From assembly GCF_013410745.1 (NCBI RefSeq), contig NZ_JACCFY010000001.1:2046001-2110000 (forward strand): DNA of 64,000 bases, read 5' to 3'. Under the pieces are notes generated by a model. The model ran no database searches and was not told the origin of the DNA. It was given only the letters and a program-made list of their open reading frames with translations. Shown one piece after another: positions 18,515 through 26,957 of the stretch. The stretch's first letter is position 1, and every line of letters begins with the position of its first letter. The position numbers were made by a program, and so were the translations under genes. The stretch comes from Nesterenkonia xinjiangensis (GTDB lineage Bacteria; Actinomycetota; Actinomycetes; Actinomycetales; Micrococcaceae).

Positions 18515-21500
18515 ATGCTGCTGGTGCTCGCTGTGCTCTTCGCAGTGAGCCTCGCGGCGCCCTGGCTGTTCCGCCGATTCGGACGGTCCTCCTTCCATAT
18601 CCTCGCCGCCATCAGCGCACTGGCCATGGTGTGGGTGCTGACCTATCTCCCGCAGGTGCTGCGCGCCGATCAGGGGGCTCCCTCCGGGGCGCCGAACGCG
18701 CCGCCGTCGGAGATCACCGAGTGGATCCCGGAGCTGGGGGTGGAGATCGCCTTCCGGATCGACGCGCTCGCGCTGATCATGTCCCTGCTGATCCTCGGGG
18801 TCGGTGCGCTGGTGCTGCTCTACTGCGCCCGCTACTTCCGATCCTCGGAGGCCTCTGCCGGACCCTTCGCGGGCCAGCTCTTCGCCTTCGCCGCGGCGAT
18901 GCTCGGCCTGGTGCTCAGCGACGACCTGGTGATGCTCTTCATCTTCTGGGAGCTCACGACCGTCCTGTCCTTCCTGCTGATCGGCTATTCGGCGCATCGC
19001 CTCCTGGCGCGCCGCTCGGCGATCCAGGCGCTCGTCGTGACCACCTTCGGCGGCCTGGCCATGCTGGTCGGGCTGCTGTGGCTGGGCGAGCTCGCCGGCA
19101 GCTACCGGCTCTCCGAGATCCTCGCCTCGGCCGACCAGCTGCAGGGCACGGCGGTCGACGTCGCCCTGTTTCTGATCCTCATCGGTGCGCTCTCGAAGTC
19201 TGCGCTGGTGCCCTTCCACTTCTGGCTGCCGGCTGCGATGGCCGCTCCCACCCCGGTCTCGGCCTACCTGCACGCCGCCGCCATGGTGAAGGCCGGGGTC
19301 TACCTGGTGGCCCGCATGGCCCCAGGTTTCCACGAGACCGCCCTGTGGATGCCCACAGTGCTCGGCGTCGGGCTGGCCACCATGCTGGTGGGAGCCTGGC
19401 GGGCGCTGCGGCAGACCGACATCAAACTCGTGCTGGCCTACGGCACCGTCTCCCAGCTGGGCTTCCTGGTGATGATCAACGGCCTGGGCACCGAGGACGC
19501 CGCCCTGGCCGGGCTGGCCATGCTGCTGGCCCACGGGCTGTTCAAGGCGGCCCTGTTCATGGTGGTCGGCATCATCGACCATGAGACCGGCACCCGTGAC
19601 CTCACCCGCCTCTCCGGGCTGGGACGCACCCAGCGCGCGCTGTTCTGGATCTCCGCCGTCTCAGTCGCCTCCATGGCGGGCCTGCCCCCGCTGTTCGGCT
19701 TCGTGGCCAAGGAGGTCGTCTTCGAATCCTTCTACGGCTACGCAGAGGTCCACCCGGGCTGGGGCTGGGTGGTCATGGTCGGCGTCGTCGTCGCCTCCGC
19801 GCTCACCGTGGCCTATTCGGCACGCTTCCTGTGGGGCGCCTTCGGCACGAAACGCGGAGCCACCGGCGAACCGCTGGAGACCACGCACTTCCACGCGCCG
19901 GCCGGGGCCGTGTTCCTCGCCGCCCCGGCGCTGCTGGCCGTCGCCACTGTGCTGCTGGCGCTGTGGCCGGCTCCGGTGCAGCGGCTCATCGACCCGTTCG
20001 TCTCGCTCTTCCACCCGGTCTCGGAGGGTGCCCCCGGCACCTACCTGGCGCTGTGGCACGGCCTGACTCCCGTGCTGGGCCTCTCGGTGCTGGCCTGGGG
20101 GCTCGGCCTGGGGCTGTTCGCGGTGCGGGAGCGCTTCGGCCGCCTGCAGCAGCGCACTCCCGCCGTGTTCGACGCCGAACGCGGCTACCGCTCCTCGGTG
20201 AAGGTGCTCGACGTCGTCGCCGTCTGGCTGACCTCGGTGACCCAGCGGGGATCGCTCGCCTGGTATCTGTTCATCATCATCGCGGTCGCCACCGGGGTGG
20301 TCTCCGGAGTGCTGCTGTTCACCGCCCACCAGGTGCCGCAGAGCTGGATCATCGCCGAGCAGCCGCTGCAGCTGGTGCTCGCCGTGGTCATCGTCGCCGG
20401 CGCGATCGGTGCGGTCTGGGCGCCCAAGCGTTTCATGGCGGTGCTGATGGTCTCCCTGTGCGGCTACGGCATCGCCGGGCTGTTCGCTTTGCAGGGCGCT
20501 CCGGACCTCGCGCTGACCGTGCTGCTGGTGGAGTCCATCGTGCTGGTGGTCTTCGTCCTCGCGCTGCGCAACCTGCCGGCGGGGATCTGGACCCAGAATC
20601 CGGCACGGTTCAAGATCGGCCGTGTGGTGCTCGGCATCGGCTTCGGGCTGGCCATGATGGGCGCGCTCGCGGTCGGCATGGATTCGCGGGTGGCGGTACC
20701 GATCTCCGAGGAGTTCCCCTGGATGGCCTACGAGGTCGGTCAGGGCGCCAACATCGTCAACGTCACACTGGTGGACATCCGCGTCTGGGACACCTTCGGG
20801 GAGATCACCGTGCTGGCGGTCGCGGCCACCGGGGTGGCCTCGCTGATCTTCGTCAAGCGCCGGGACGCACGACGCCGCAGCCTCCACGAGGTGCCCACCG
20901 GCTCGGTGGGCCGGGTGCTCAACGAGGACAACCTGACCCCGCGGCAGGCCAAGGAGATCCGGGTGGCCCGGAGCTTCTCCACAGTGGCCCGTGAGGCCTG
21001 GCTCGTGGCAGGACGCACGGTGGCCCCTGAGCACCGCTCGATCATCTTCGAAGTGGTGACCCGGCTGATGTTCCACGCGATCATCCTGCTCTCGCTGTAT
21101 CTGCTCCTGGCGGGGCACAACCTGCCCGGAGGAGGCTTCGCCGGCGGTCTGCTGGCGGGCCTGGCCCTGACTCTGCGCTACCTGGCCGGAGGGCGCTACG
21201 AGCTGGAGGCGGCAGTGCCGTTCAGCGCCTCCTCCCTGATGGGCTGGGGTCTCGCGCTGGCCTGCTCCACCGGACTGGTGTCCCTGCTGGCGGGCGGGCA
21301 CATCTTCCAGTCCGCCATGCTGGACGTGGACCTGCCGGTGTTCGGTGAGCATCACGTCGGCTCGGCGATCATGTTCGACGTGGGCGTCTATCTGGTGGTG
21401 GTCGGACTGATCCTGGACATCCTGCGCAGCCTCGGCTCCGAGATCGACGTGCGCTCCGAGATGGAGAACCGCGCCGCCGAGCGGGGCGACCCCTACCACG

Positions 21501-21544
21501 GGCACGGGCTCCACTCCGAGACGACCATGGGGGTGGCCCGGTGA
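18515..21544 (+). CDS. mrpA: Mrp Na+/H+ antiporter subunit A fused to subunit B
   Basis: A 1009-residue membrane protein, the largest subunit of the Mrp (Mnh) cation/proton antiporter. Residues 1-~790 are MrpA: the NuoL-like helices with the MVKAGVYLVARM lysine-containing segment, KLVLAYGTVSQLGFL, and an MrpA C-terminal extension. Residues ~840-970 (HAIILLSLYLLLAGHNLPGG and LAGLALTLRYLAGG) form an MnhB domain, which is a separate gene in Bacillus and Staphylococcus; no separate mrpB is present here. The ATG follows a GGAAGGA site. It starts a six-gene overlapping operon for sodium exclusion and pH homeostasis. Confidence 0.93.
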   Translation: MLLVLAVLFAVSLAAPWLFRRFGRSSFHILAAISALAMVWVLTYLPQVLRADQGAPSGAPNAPPSEITEWIPELGVEIAFRIDALALIMSLLILGVGALVLLYCARYFRSSEASAGPFAGQLFAFAAAMLGLVLSDDLVMLFIFWELTTVLSFLLIGYSAHRLLARRSAIQALVVTTFGGLAMLVGLLWLGELAGSYRLSEILASADQLQGTAVDVALFLILIGALSKSALVPFHFWLPAAMAAPTPVSAYLHAAAMVKAGVYLVARMAPGFHETALWMPTVLGVGLATMLVGAWRALRQTDIKLVLAYGTVSQLGFLVMINGLGTEDAALAGLAMLLAHGLFKAALFMVVGIIDHETGTRDLTRLSGLGRTQRALFWISAVSVASMAGLPPLFGFVAKEVVFESFYGYAEVHPGWGWVVMVGVVVASALTVAYSARFLWGAFGTKRGATGEPLETTHFHAPAGAVFLAAPALLAVATVLLALWPAPVQRLIDPFVSLFHPVSEGAPGTYLALWHGLTPVLGLSVLAWGLGLGLFAVRERFGRLQQRTPAVFDAERGYRSSVKVLDVVAVWLTSVTQRGSLAWYLFIIIAVATGVVSGVLLFTAHQVPQSWIIAEQPLQLVLAVVIVAGAIGAVWAPKRFMAVLMVSLCGYGIAGLFALQGAPDLALTVLLVESIVLVVFVLALRNLPAGIWTQNPARFKIGRVVLGIGFGLAMMGALAVGMDSRVAVPISEEFPWMAYEVGQGANIVNVTLVDIRVWDTFGEITVLAVAATGVASLIFVKRRDARRRSLHEVPTGSVGRVLNEDNLTPRQAKEIRVARSFSTVAREAWLVAGRTVAPEHRSIIFEVVTRLMFHAIILLSLYLLLAGHNLPGGGFAGGLLAGLALTLRYLAGGRYELEAAVPFSASSLMGWGLALACSTGLVSLLAGGHIFQSAMLDVDLPVFGEHHVGSAIMFDVGVYLVVVGLILDILRSLGSEIDVRSEMENRAAERGDPYHGHGLHSETTMGVAR

Positions 21545-22080
21545 CGCTGAACCTGACTCTGCTGATCCTGATGGGCGTGATGTTCGCCGTCGGGATCTAC
21601 CTGCTGCTGGAACGCTCGCTGACCCGCGTGCTGCTGGGCATCATCCTGATCTCCAACGGCGTGAACCTGCTGCTGCTGCAGACCGGCGGCCGGGCGGGGG
21701 ACTCTCCGTTGGTGGTCGACGGCGACGTCGACGCCCCCTTCTTCGATCCGTTGCCGCAGGCGCTGCTGCTCACGGCGATCGTGATCGCCTTCGCCCTGGT
21801 CAGCCTGATGCTCGCGCTGATCTACCGGTCCTGGGTGCTGGCCCGTCAGGATGAGCTCTCCGATGACGAGGAGGACCGGCGGGTGGCCTCCCAGCCCATC
21901 TATGACCCGGAGGAGGACTCCGAAGTGCCCACCGAGACCACCGAGTTCGCGGTCGAGGACCTGGAGTCGTCCCGGCTGCTCAACCCGCGCACGGGGCGGG
22001 ACGAGGACCTTCCGGTGGCCTCCGCGCACACACCTGAGGACGACGGCGACGGCCGCCCCGATCACGGGACGGGGCGCTGA
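21541..22080 (+). CDS. mrpC: Mrp Na+/H+ antiporter subunit C
   Basis: A 179-residue NuoK-like subunit with three membrane helices in the first ~105 residues (GVMFAVGIYLLLERSLTRVL, ILISNGVNLLLL, and TAIVIAFALVSLMLALIYR). The C-terminal ~70 residues are a hydrophilic acidic extension not found in the ~113-residue Bacillus and Staphylococcus subunits. It starts with GTG in a four-base overlap with mrpA. NuoK-type transmembrane glutamate GIYLLLE is retained, supporting a role in proton or sodium coupling. Confidence 0.92.
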   Translation: MTLNLTLLILMGVMFAVGIYLLLERSLTRVLLGIILISNGVNLLLLQTGGRAGDSPLVVDGDVDAPFFDPLPQALLLTAIVIAFALVSLMLALIYRSWVLARQDELSDDEEDRRVASQPIYDPEEDSEVPTETTEFAVEDLESSRLLNPRTGRDEDLPVASAHTPEDDGDGRPDHGTGR

Positions 22081-22083
22081 CCC

Positions 22084-23790
22084 ATGCAGACCAACTTCGT
22101 GGAGCTGCTGCCCCTGGCGGTGCTCCTGCCGTTCTTCGGCGCCGGCCTCGCCTTCGCCTTCTTCCGGCAGCGGACCACCCAGCGGGCGATCACCATCGGC
22201 ACGCTGGTGCTCACCGTGGTCCTGGAGATCACCCTGTTGGCGGAGACCTGGGACGGCGGGGCCCATGCGGTGCATCTGGCCGGCTGGCCGGCGCCCTTCG
22301 GCATCTCGATGGTGATCGACCGGTTCTCCGCGCTGATGCTGGTGGTCTCCTCGATCATCACCCTGGCGGTCCTGCTCTACGCGGTCGGCCAGGGCGCCGC
22401 GGAGGAGGGCGACGACGCCGGCCCGGTCTCGATCTTCTACCCCACCTACCTGATCCTGGTGGCCGGGGTGTCCAACGCGTTCCTGGCCGGGGACCTGTTC
22501 AACCTGTACGTCGGCTTCGAGATCTTCCTGACGGCGTCCTATGTGCTGCTGACCCTCGGGGGAGGGGAGTCTCGCATCCGGGCGGGGGTGACCTATGTGG
22601 TCGTCTCGGTCATCTCCTCGATGCTGTTCCTGATCACCATCGGTGTGGTCTATGCGGCCACCGGCACCGTGAACATGGCGGACCTCGCGCTGAAGCTGGG
22701 CGATCTGGACGGCGACATGCAGCTGCTGCTGCACGTGATGCTGCTGGTGGCCTTCGGCATCAAGGCGGCGGTCTTCCCGCTGGCGTTCTGGCTGCCGGAC
22801 TCCTACCCGACTGCCCCCGCCCCGGTGACGGCGGTCTTCGCGGGCCTGCTGACCAAGGTCGGCATCTACGCGATGATCCGCACCGAGACGCTGCTCTTCC
22901 CGGGGGAGCGGATCAACACCGCGCTGATGATCGTCGCGCTGCTGACGATGATCGTGGGCATCCTGGGTGCGCTCGCCCAGGGCGACATCAAACGGATGCT
23001 CTCCTTCACCCTGATCAGCCACATCGGCTATCTGGTGTTCGGACTCTCGCTGGTCTCGATCGTGGGCATGTCGGCCACGATCTACTACGTGGCCCACCAC
23101 ATCACCATTCAGACCACGCTGTTCCTGGTCACCGGACTGATCGAGCGCAGAGGCGGGTCCTCCAACGTGGATCGGCTGGGGGGCTTGGCGAAGATCTCCC
23201 CCGCTCTGGCCGTCCTCTTCTTCATCCCGGCGATGAACCTGGCGGGGATTCCGCCGTTCTCCGGATTCATCGGCAAGCTGGGGATGATCCAGGGCGGGAT
23301 CGCGGAGGGCACCTGGATCACCTGGACCCTGGTGGTCGGCTCTGTGGTGACCTCGCTGCTGACTCTGCTGGCCGTGGCCCGGATCTGGGCGCGCGCGTTC
23401 TGGCGCAAGGCCGAGGACGCAGACTCCCCGGACCGGCTGCTGATGTCGAAGACGTTGGCGCACGCGCGGGCGGCGAACAAGCGGCTGCTGCCGATGTCGG
23501 TGGTGGCGCCGACCGCCCTGCTGGTGACGATGTCCCTGGCGTTCACCGTGTTCGCCGGGCCCCTGATGTCCTTCTCCCGAGCGGCCGCCCAGGACATGTA
23601 CGAGCGCACCCCCTACCTTGAGGCGGTGCTGGGGGAGGAGCGCGTGGACGGGGTCCGCGAGGAGCTGGAGGACCTGGCCTCGCAGATCCCTGACCTGGAC
23701 ACCGGCGACGGCGGCTCGGACGAGTTCGCCCCGGTGCGGACCTCCCTGGAGCCCGAGGACGAGTCCGTGCAGGAGGCTGATGACCGATGA
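22084..23790 (+). CDS. mrpD: Mrp Na+/H+ antiporter subunit D
   Basis: A 568-residue NuoN/NuoM-like antiporter subunit with about fourteen membrane helices. The conserved elements NLYVGFEIFLTASYVLLTLG (with the key glutamate), FGIKAAVFPLAFWLPDSYPT and DIKRMLSFTLISHIGY are intact. The last ~60 residues form a hydrophilic acidic tail. It begins three bases after the mrpC stop and ends in a four-base ATGA overlap with mrpE. Confidence 0.93.
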   Translation: MQTNFVELLPLAVLLPFFGAGLAFAFFRQRTTQRAITIGTLVLTVVLEITLLAETWDGGAHAVHLAGWPAPFGISMVIDRFSALMLVVSSIITLAVLLYAVGQGAAEEGDDAGPVSIFYPTYLILVAGVSNAFLAGDLFNLYVGFEIFLTASYVLLTLGGGESRIRAGVTYVVVSVISSMLFLITIGVVYAATGTVNMADLALKLGDLDGDMQLLLHVMLLVAFGIKAAVFPLAFWLPDSYPTAPAPVTAVFAGLLTKVGIYAMIRTETLLFPGERINTALMIVALLTMIVGILGALAQGDIKRMLSFTLISHIGYLVFGLSLVSIVGMSATIYYVAHHITIQTTLFLVTGLIERRGGSSNVDRLGGLAKISPALAVLFFIPAMNLAGIPPFSGFIGKLGMIQGGIAEGTWITWTLVVGSVVTSLLTLLAVARIWARAFWRKAEDADSPDRLLMSKTLAHARAANKRLLPMSVVAPTALLVTMSLAFTVFAGPLMSFSRAAAQDMYERTPYLEAVLGEERVDGVREELEDLASQIPDLDTGDGGSDEFAPVRTSLEPEDESVQEADDR

Positions 23791-24452
23791 AGCGACCCCG
23801 GACCCCGCTGCCGCTCGAGCTGCCGCTGATCGCCTTCCTCAGCTTCCTCTGGATGGCGCTGTGGCAGGACTTCACCCTGGGCACCCTGATCGTCGGGGCC
23901 GTGTTGGGCACTGCCGTGGTGCGGCTGTTCTACCTGCCGCCGCTGCGCGGCTCGGGTCGGATCAACATCTGGTGGGTGCTGGTCTTCACTCTCCGTTTCC
24001 TGGCGAAGATGGTGGCGGCCTCCTTCCAGGTGGCCTGGATCGCCGTCGTGCGCGGACCTAAGGTGCGCAACTCGATCATCTCGGTGCAGCTGCGCAGCCA
24101 TGACGACTTCATCGTCACGGTGACAGGCCACGCGCTGGCACTGGTGCCCGGTTCGCTGGTGATCGATGTGGACCGCACTACGGCGACCCTGTACCTGCAC
24201 TGCCTCAACGTCACCGATGACCACGACGCCGAGCGTATCCGGCAGGATGCCCTGCACACCGAGGCCTTGGTGCTCCGCAGCTGCGGGAACCGATCGGACC
24301 TGGCGGTGGTGAAGGCCGAGAAGCGGCTGGGGCGGGTCAGCGGCTTCTCCAAGACGGAGCGCGACCAGGCGATCCCGACGCGTTCCGCGGCTCCGGCGTC
24401 GGCGAGGCAACGTCGCGGCCCCGCCGGCGTCTCAGAGGAGGGAGGACGGTGA
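23787..24452 (+). CDS. mrpE: Mrp Na+/H+ antiporter subunit E
   Basis: A 221-residue subunit with two to three N-terminal membrane helices and the family motif for MrpE: FLWMALWQDFTLGTLIVGAV, then FLAKMVAASFQVAWIAV and the cytoplasmic block around TVTGHALALVPGSLVIDVD, which is the usual TxxPGT-like region. The final ~45 residues are a basic tail. It overlaps both mrpD and mrpF by four bases, so expression is tightly coupled. Confidence 0.92.
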   Translation: MKRPRTPLPLELPLIAFLSFLWMALWQDFTLGTLIVGAVLGTAVVRLFYLPPLRGSGRINIWWVLVFTLRFLAKMVAASFQVAWIAVVRGPKVRNSIISVQLRSHDDFIVTVTGHALALVPGSLVIDVDRTTATLYLHCLNVTDDHDAERIRQDALHTEALVLRSCGNRSDLAVVKAEKRLGRVSGFSKTERDQAIPTRSAAPASARQRRGPAGVSEEGGR

Positions 24453-25144
24453 TGCTGACCTACGCCTACTGGATCACCCAGGCGCTGCTGACGGTGGCCG
24501 TTTTCTGCTCCGTCTTCCGCGTGTTCCGAGGGCCTTCGGTGCTGGACCGGGTGATCAGTGTGGACGTCATCCTGATCATCGTCTCCTCGATGCTGATCAC
24601 GGACATGGTCGCCCGAGGGCACCAGGACTTCATCCTCTTCGTCGTGGCCACCGCTGTGATCGGTTTCCTCGGGGCCGTGGCGATCGCTCGGTACGTGGCG
24701 GTGCGTCGGCCGGAGGACTCCGGGGTGAGCGTGCTCACCGGGGCGCTGCCGCAGGTGGCCACGAGCTCCGGCGACCCTTCGGGCGCACCGGACGGTGCGG
24801 ATGCCGGGCCCCGAAGCGGTGGAAGCCCCGCCGGCCCCGGCATGTCGGGCGCCGCCCCCGCCGGTGATGGTGGCGCCATGGACGGGGGGCGGGCCCCGTA
24901 TGCGGCCAGCCCTTCACGGCTCGGCGGGATGGATCCGGTGGATCCCCACGGCGGCACTCTCGCTCCCCGCGGCTACGGGGAGGACGAGGACCCGGCCACC
25001 TCGTGGTTCCGCGAGCTGACCCGCTCCGGCTTCACCACGCGTCGTCGCCGTGCGGCGGAAGAGGCGGAGGAAGAGGCTCAGCACGAGGCTGAGGAGCCCT
25101 CCGGAGAGACTCCCGACCAGGAGCCGGGGGAGGGGACACGATGA
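24449..25144 (+). CDS. mrpF: Mrp Na+/H+ antiporter subunit F with long C-terminal extension
   Basis: A 231-residue protein. Only the first ~90 residues are the normal MrpF (three helices; VFRGPSVLDRVISVDVILI and VATAVIGFLGAVAIARYV are the hallmark segments). The remaining ~140 residues are Gly/Pro/Ala-rich and then highly acidic, with no resemblance to MrpF from other phyla. Start is either GTG 24449, overlapping mrpE, or the adjacent in-frame ATG 24452. The extension is probably cytoplasmic or interface-exposed; its role is unknown. Confidence 0.9.
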   Translation: MMLTYAYWITQALLTVAVFCSVFRVFRGPSVLDRVISVDVILIIVSSMLITDMVARGHQDFILFVVATAVIGFLGAVAIARYVAVRRPEDSGVSVLTGALPQVATSSGDPSGAPDGADAGPRSGGSPAGPGMSGAAPAGDGGAMDGGRAPYAASPSRLGGMDPVDPHGGTLAPRGYGEDEDPATSWFRELTRSGFTTRRRRAAEEAEEEAQHEAEEPSGETPDQEPGEGTR

Positions 25145-25548
25145 TGGACCTTGTGGACGTGGAGCTGATGGATCAGATCCTCGACGCCGTGGCCGCCGTC
25201 TTCCTGGTGATCGGTGGGCTGATGTCGCTGGCGGCCGGAATCGGACTCGTGCGGCTGCCGGATCTGCACTCACGGATGCATGCGGCCACGAAACCTCAGG
25301 TTCTCGGCCTGCTGAGCCTGCTGCTGGCCGCGGCGATCACCTGGCGCAGCTGGAGCGGCCTCGTGCTCGTCCTGCTCGCCTGGGGTCTGCAGATCCTCAC
25401 CGCCCCGGCGAGCGCCCATGTGGTGGGGCGCGCCGGGTACCGGACGAAGCACTTCAAGTCCGAGCAGCTGGCGCAGGACGAGCTGGCCCGGGCAGTGGAC
25501 CGGATCTCGCACGGCCATGGAGCCCGCCGAGAGATCGACGGTGGCTGA
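25141..25548 (+). CDS. mrpG: Mrp Na+/H+ antiporter subunit G
   Basis: A 135-residue subunit that closes the operon. It has three membrane helices and the diagnostic GIGLVRLPDLHSRMHAATK segment of MrpG, followed by LGLLSLLLAAAI. Start overlaps mrpF by ATGA. The complete set A(B)-C-D-E-F-G is therefore present and should form a functional Mrp complex exporting sodium in exchange for protons. Confidence 0.92.
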   Translation: MMDLVDVELMDQILDAVAAVFLVIGGLMSLAAGIGLVRLPDLHSRMHAATKPQVLGLLSLLLAAAITWRSWSGLVLVLLAWGLQILTAPASAHVVGRAGYRTKHFKSEQLAQDELARAVDRISHGHGARREIDGG

Positions 25549-25596
25549 AACCCTCGACGGGGGTCCGCGGTGTCGTGCTGTTGTGCTGCGCGCCGC

Positions 25597-25875
25597 TCAG
25601 ACCTCGGCCTTGTTCGCGTAGGCGGCCTTGATCTTCTTCACCGAGGCCTTGGCTCCGCGCTGGGAGAGCACCTGGACGCCTGCGGAGATCGCGGCGGAGG
25701 AGATGGCGAACACCAGGGCCTTCTGCAGCGAGATGTCCTCTTCCTCGCTGGCCCGGGGAGTGTCCTCGCCGGTGGCCTGCCGCCAGGCGAACTCGAAGGC
25801 TTTGGTGGCGGCGTACCCGCCGGCCAGGGAGATTCCGGTGGTCAGCAGCTTGTCCATGATCTTGTCCATCGGCAC
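25597..25875 (-). CDS. DUF4235 domain-containing small membrane protein
   Basis: A 92-residue protein of the actinobacterial DUF4235 family, with two short hydrophobic helices (LLTTGISLAGGYAATKAFEF and ALVFAISSAAISAGVQVL) separated by an acidic stretch, and a basic C terminus. Function of the family is unknown. It is convergent with mrpG. The ATG at 25875 follows a CAGGAGTGCC stretch on its strand, giving a good ribosome-binding site. Confidence 0.8.
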   Translation of the reverse strand: MPMDKIMDKLLTTGISLAGGYAATKAFEFAWRQATGEDTPRASEEEDISLQKALVFAISSAAISAGVQVLSQRGAKASVKKIKAAYANKAEV

Positions 25876-26055
25876 TCCTGGGGATTCGGATGTGGGATTC
25901 GGATGTCGGGGTTCTCACGCGAGTCTGGCACAGGGGCGACGTCGGCGTCCCACTCGAGGGCGGGGATCATCGGTCACCTGCTCAGCCTCCAGCCTAACGG
26001 GCCGGGCCGCCAGGAGGGAGGGGATGCGCTACTGTGGGGCACGTCATTCGAGACA

Positions 26056-26196
26056 CGACAGGGGAGCGCTCCCCGTCGCCCCCTGCGGGAGACGGAATGC
26101 GCTGAGAGTGGGCTGACGGCCCAGACCCTCGAACCTGATCAGGACAACCCGGGCGCGATGCCGCCCGATCAACGCCTGCGAAGGAAGTCGAGCTGT
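26056..26196 (+). ncRNA. TPP riboswitch (thi-box) controlling ykoE-ykoD
   Basis: The element carries the TPP aptamer core: GCTGAGAG at 26101, then ACCCTCGAACCTGATCAGG at 26124-26142 and CCTGCGAAGGAAG at 26175-26187. Compared with the usual short form, it has an extra GC-rich hairpin inserted between the two last blocks (about 26148-26168). A closing stem can form between GACAG at 26057 and CTGTC at 26192. It ends about 100 bases before the ykoE ATG and would lower expression when thiamine diphosphate is plentiful. The rest of the 424-bp gap (25876-26299) shows nothing else convincing. Confidence 0.93.
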
Positions 26197-26299
26197 CCTC
26201 GGATGCCGGACCTGCACGCCGTCATCGGCTGTCCGCGGCGGCAGGTACGGCTCCCTCCCTGCGTGCTCGTGGTCCACGCTCGTCACACGAGGGAGCATC

Positions 26300-26953
26300 A
26301 TGAGCAGCACGCACCGCACCACTGCACCGGCACGCGCGGGGACCCGGCCGCGGACCTTCCGCTGGTCGGTCTCCGACATCGTCGTCGCCTCCACTCTGGC
26401 GGTGGCCTCCGGGGTCATCTTCTGGGGATGGAACCTCAGCTACCACGTCGTCGGCGGGCTCTTCGCCGCCTACCCGCCGGCCGCGACGCTGGTCCACGGC
26501 ATGTGGCTCTTCCCCGCCGTGCTGGGGATGCTGATCATCCGCAAACCCGGTGCCGCGATCTACTGCGAGATGGTCGCCGCCGTGGTCTCCGCCCTGCTGG
26601 GCTCCCAGTGGGGACTGACCGTGCTGTCCTCCGGCTTCGTGCAGGGGCTCGGCGCGGAGCTGATCTTCCTGGCCTTCCTGTACCGCCGGTACACGCTGGA
26701 GGTCGCGATGCTCGCCGGCGCGCTCTCCGGGTTCTTCGGCGGAGCGACCTATCACTGGATCATCCCCATGTACGCCTACGCGCCGCTGGAGACCTTCATC
26801 CACATCGGCTGCTTCACGCTCTCCGGGGCGATCATCGCCGGGCTGCTGTCCTGGCTGGCCACCCGCGGGCTGGCGGCCACCTCGGTGCTGGGTCCACTGG
26901 CCTCCCGCCGGGCGCATCAGGAGCCGGTGCTGCGCCGTCGTCGTGAGGGCTGA
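26300..26953 (+). CDS. ykoE: ECF transporter S component, thiamine-precursor type (YkoE)
   Basis: A 217-residue membrane protein of the YkoE family with about five to six helices; it is the substrate-binding subunit of the YkoEDC transporter for hydroxymethylpyrimidine or thiamine. Family-typical segments are GVIFWGWNLSYHV, PAATLVHGMWLFPAVLGMLI and SALLGSQWGLTVLSSGFVQG. It sits behind a TPP riboswitch and overlaps or abuts the fused ATPase/T-component gene, which confirms the thiamine-precursor role. A GAGGGAG stretch precedes the ATG at good distance. Confidence 0.93.
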   Translation: MSSTHRTTAPARAGTRPRTFRWSVSDIVVASTLAVASGVIFWGWNLSYHVVGGLFAAYPPAATLVHGMWLFPAVLGMLIIRKPGAAIYCEMVAAVVSALLGSQWGLTVLSSGFVQGLGAELIFLAFLYRRYTLEVAMLAGALSGFFGGATYHWIIPMYAYAPLETFIHIGCFTLSGAIIAGLLSWLATRGLAATSVLGPLASRRAHQEPVLRRRREG

Positions 26954-26957
26954 GCCG

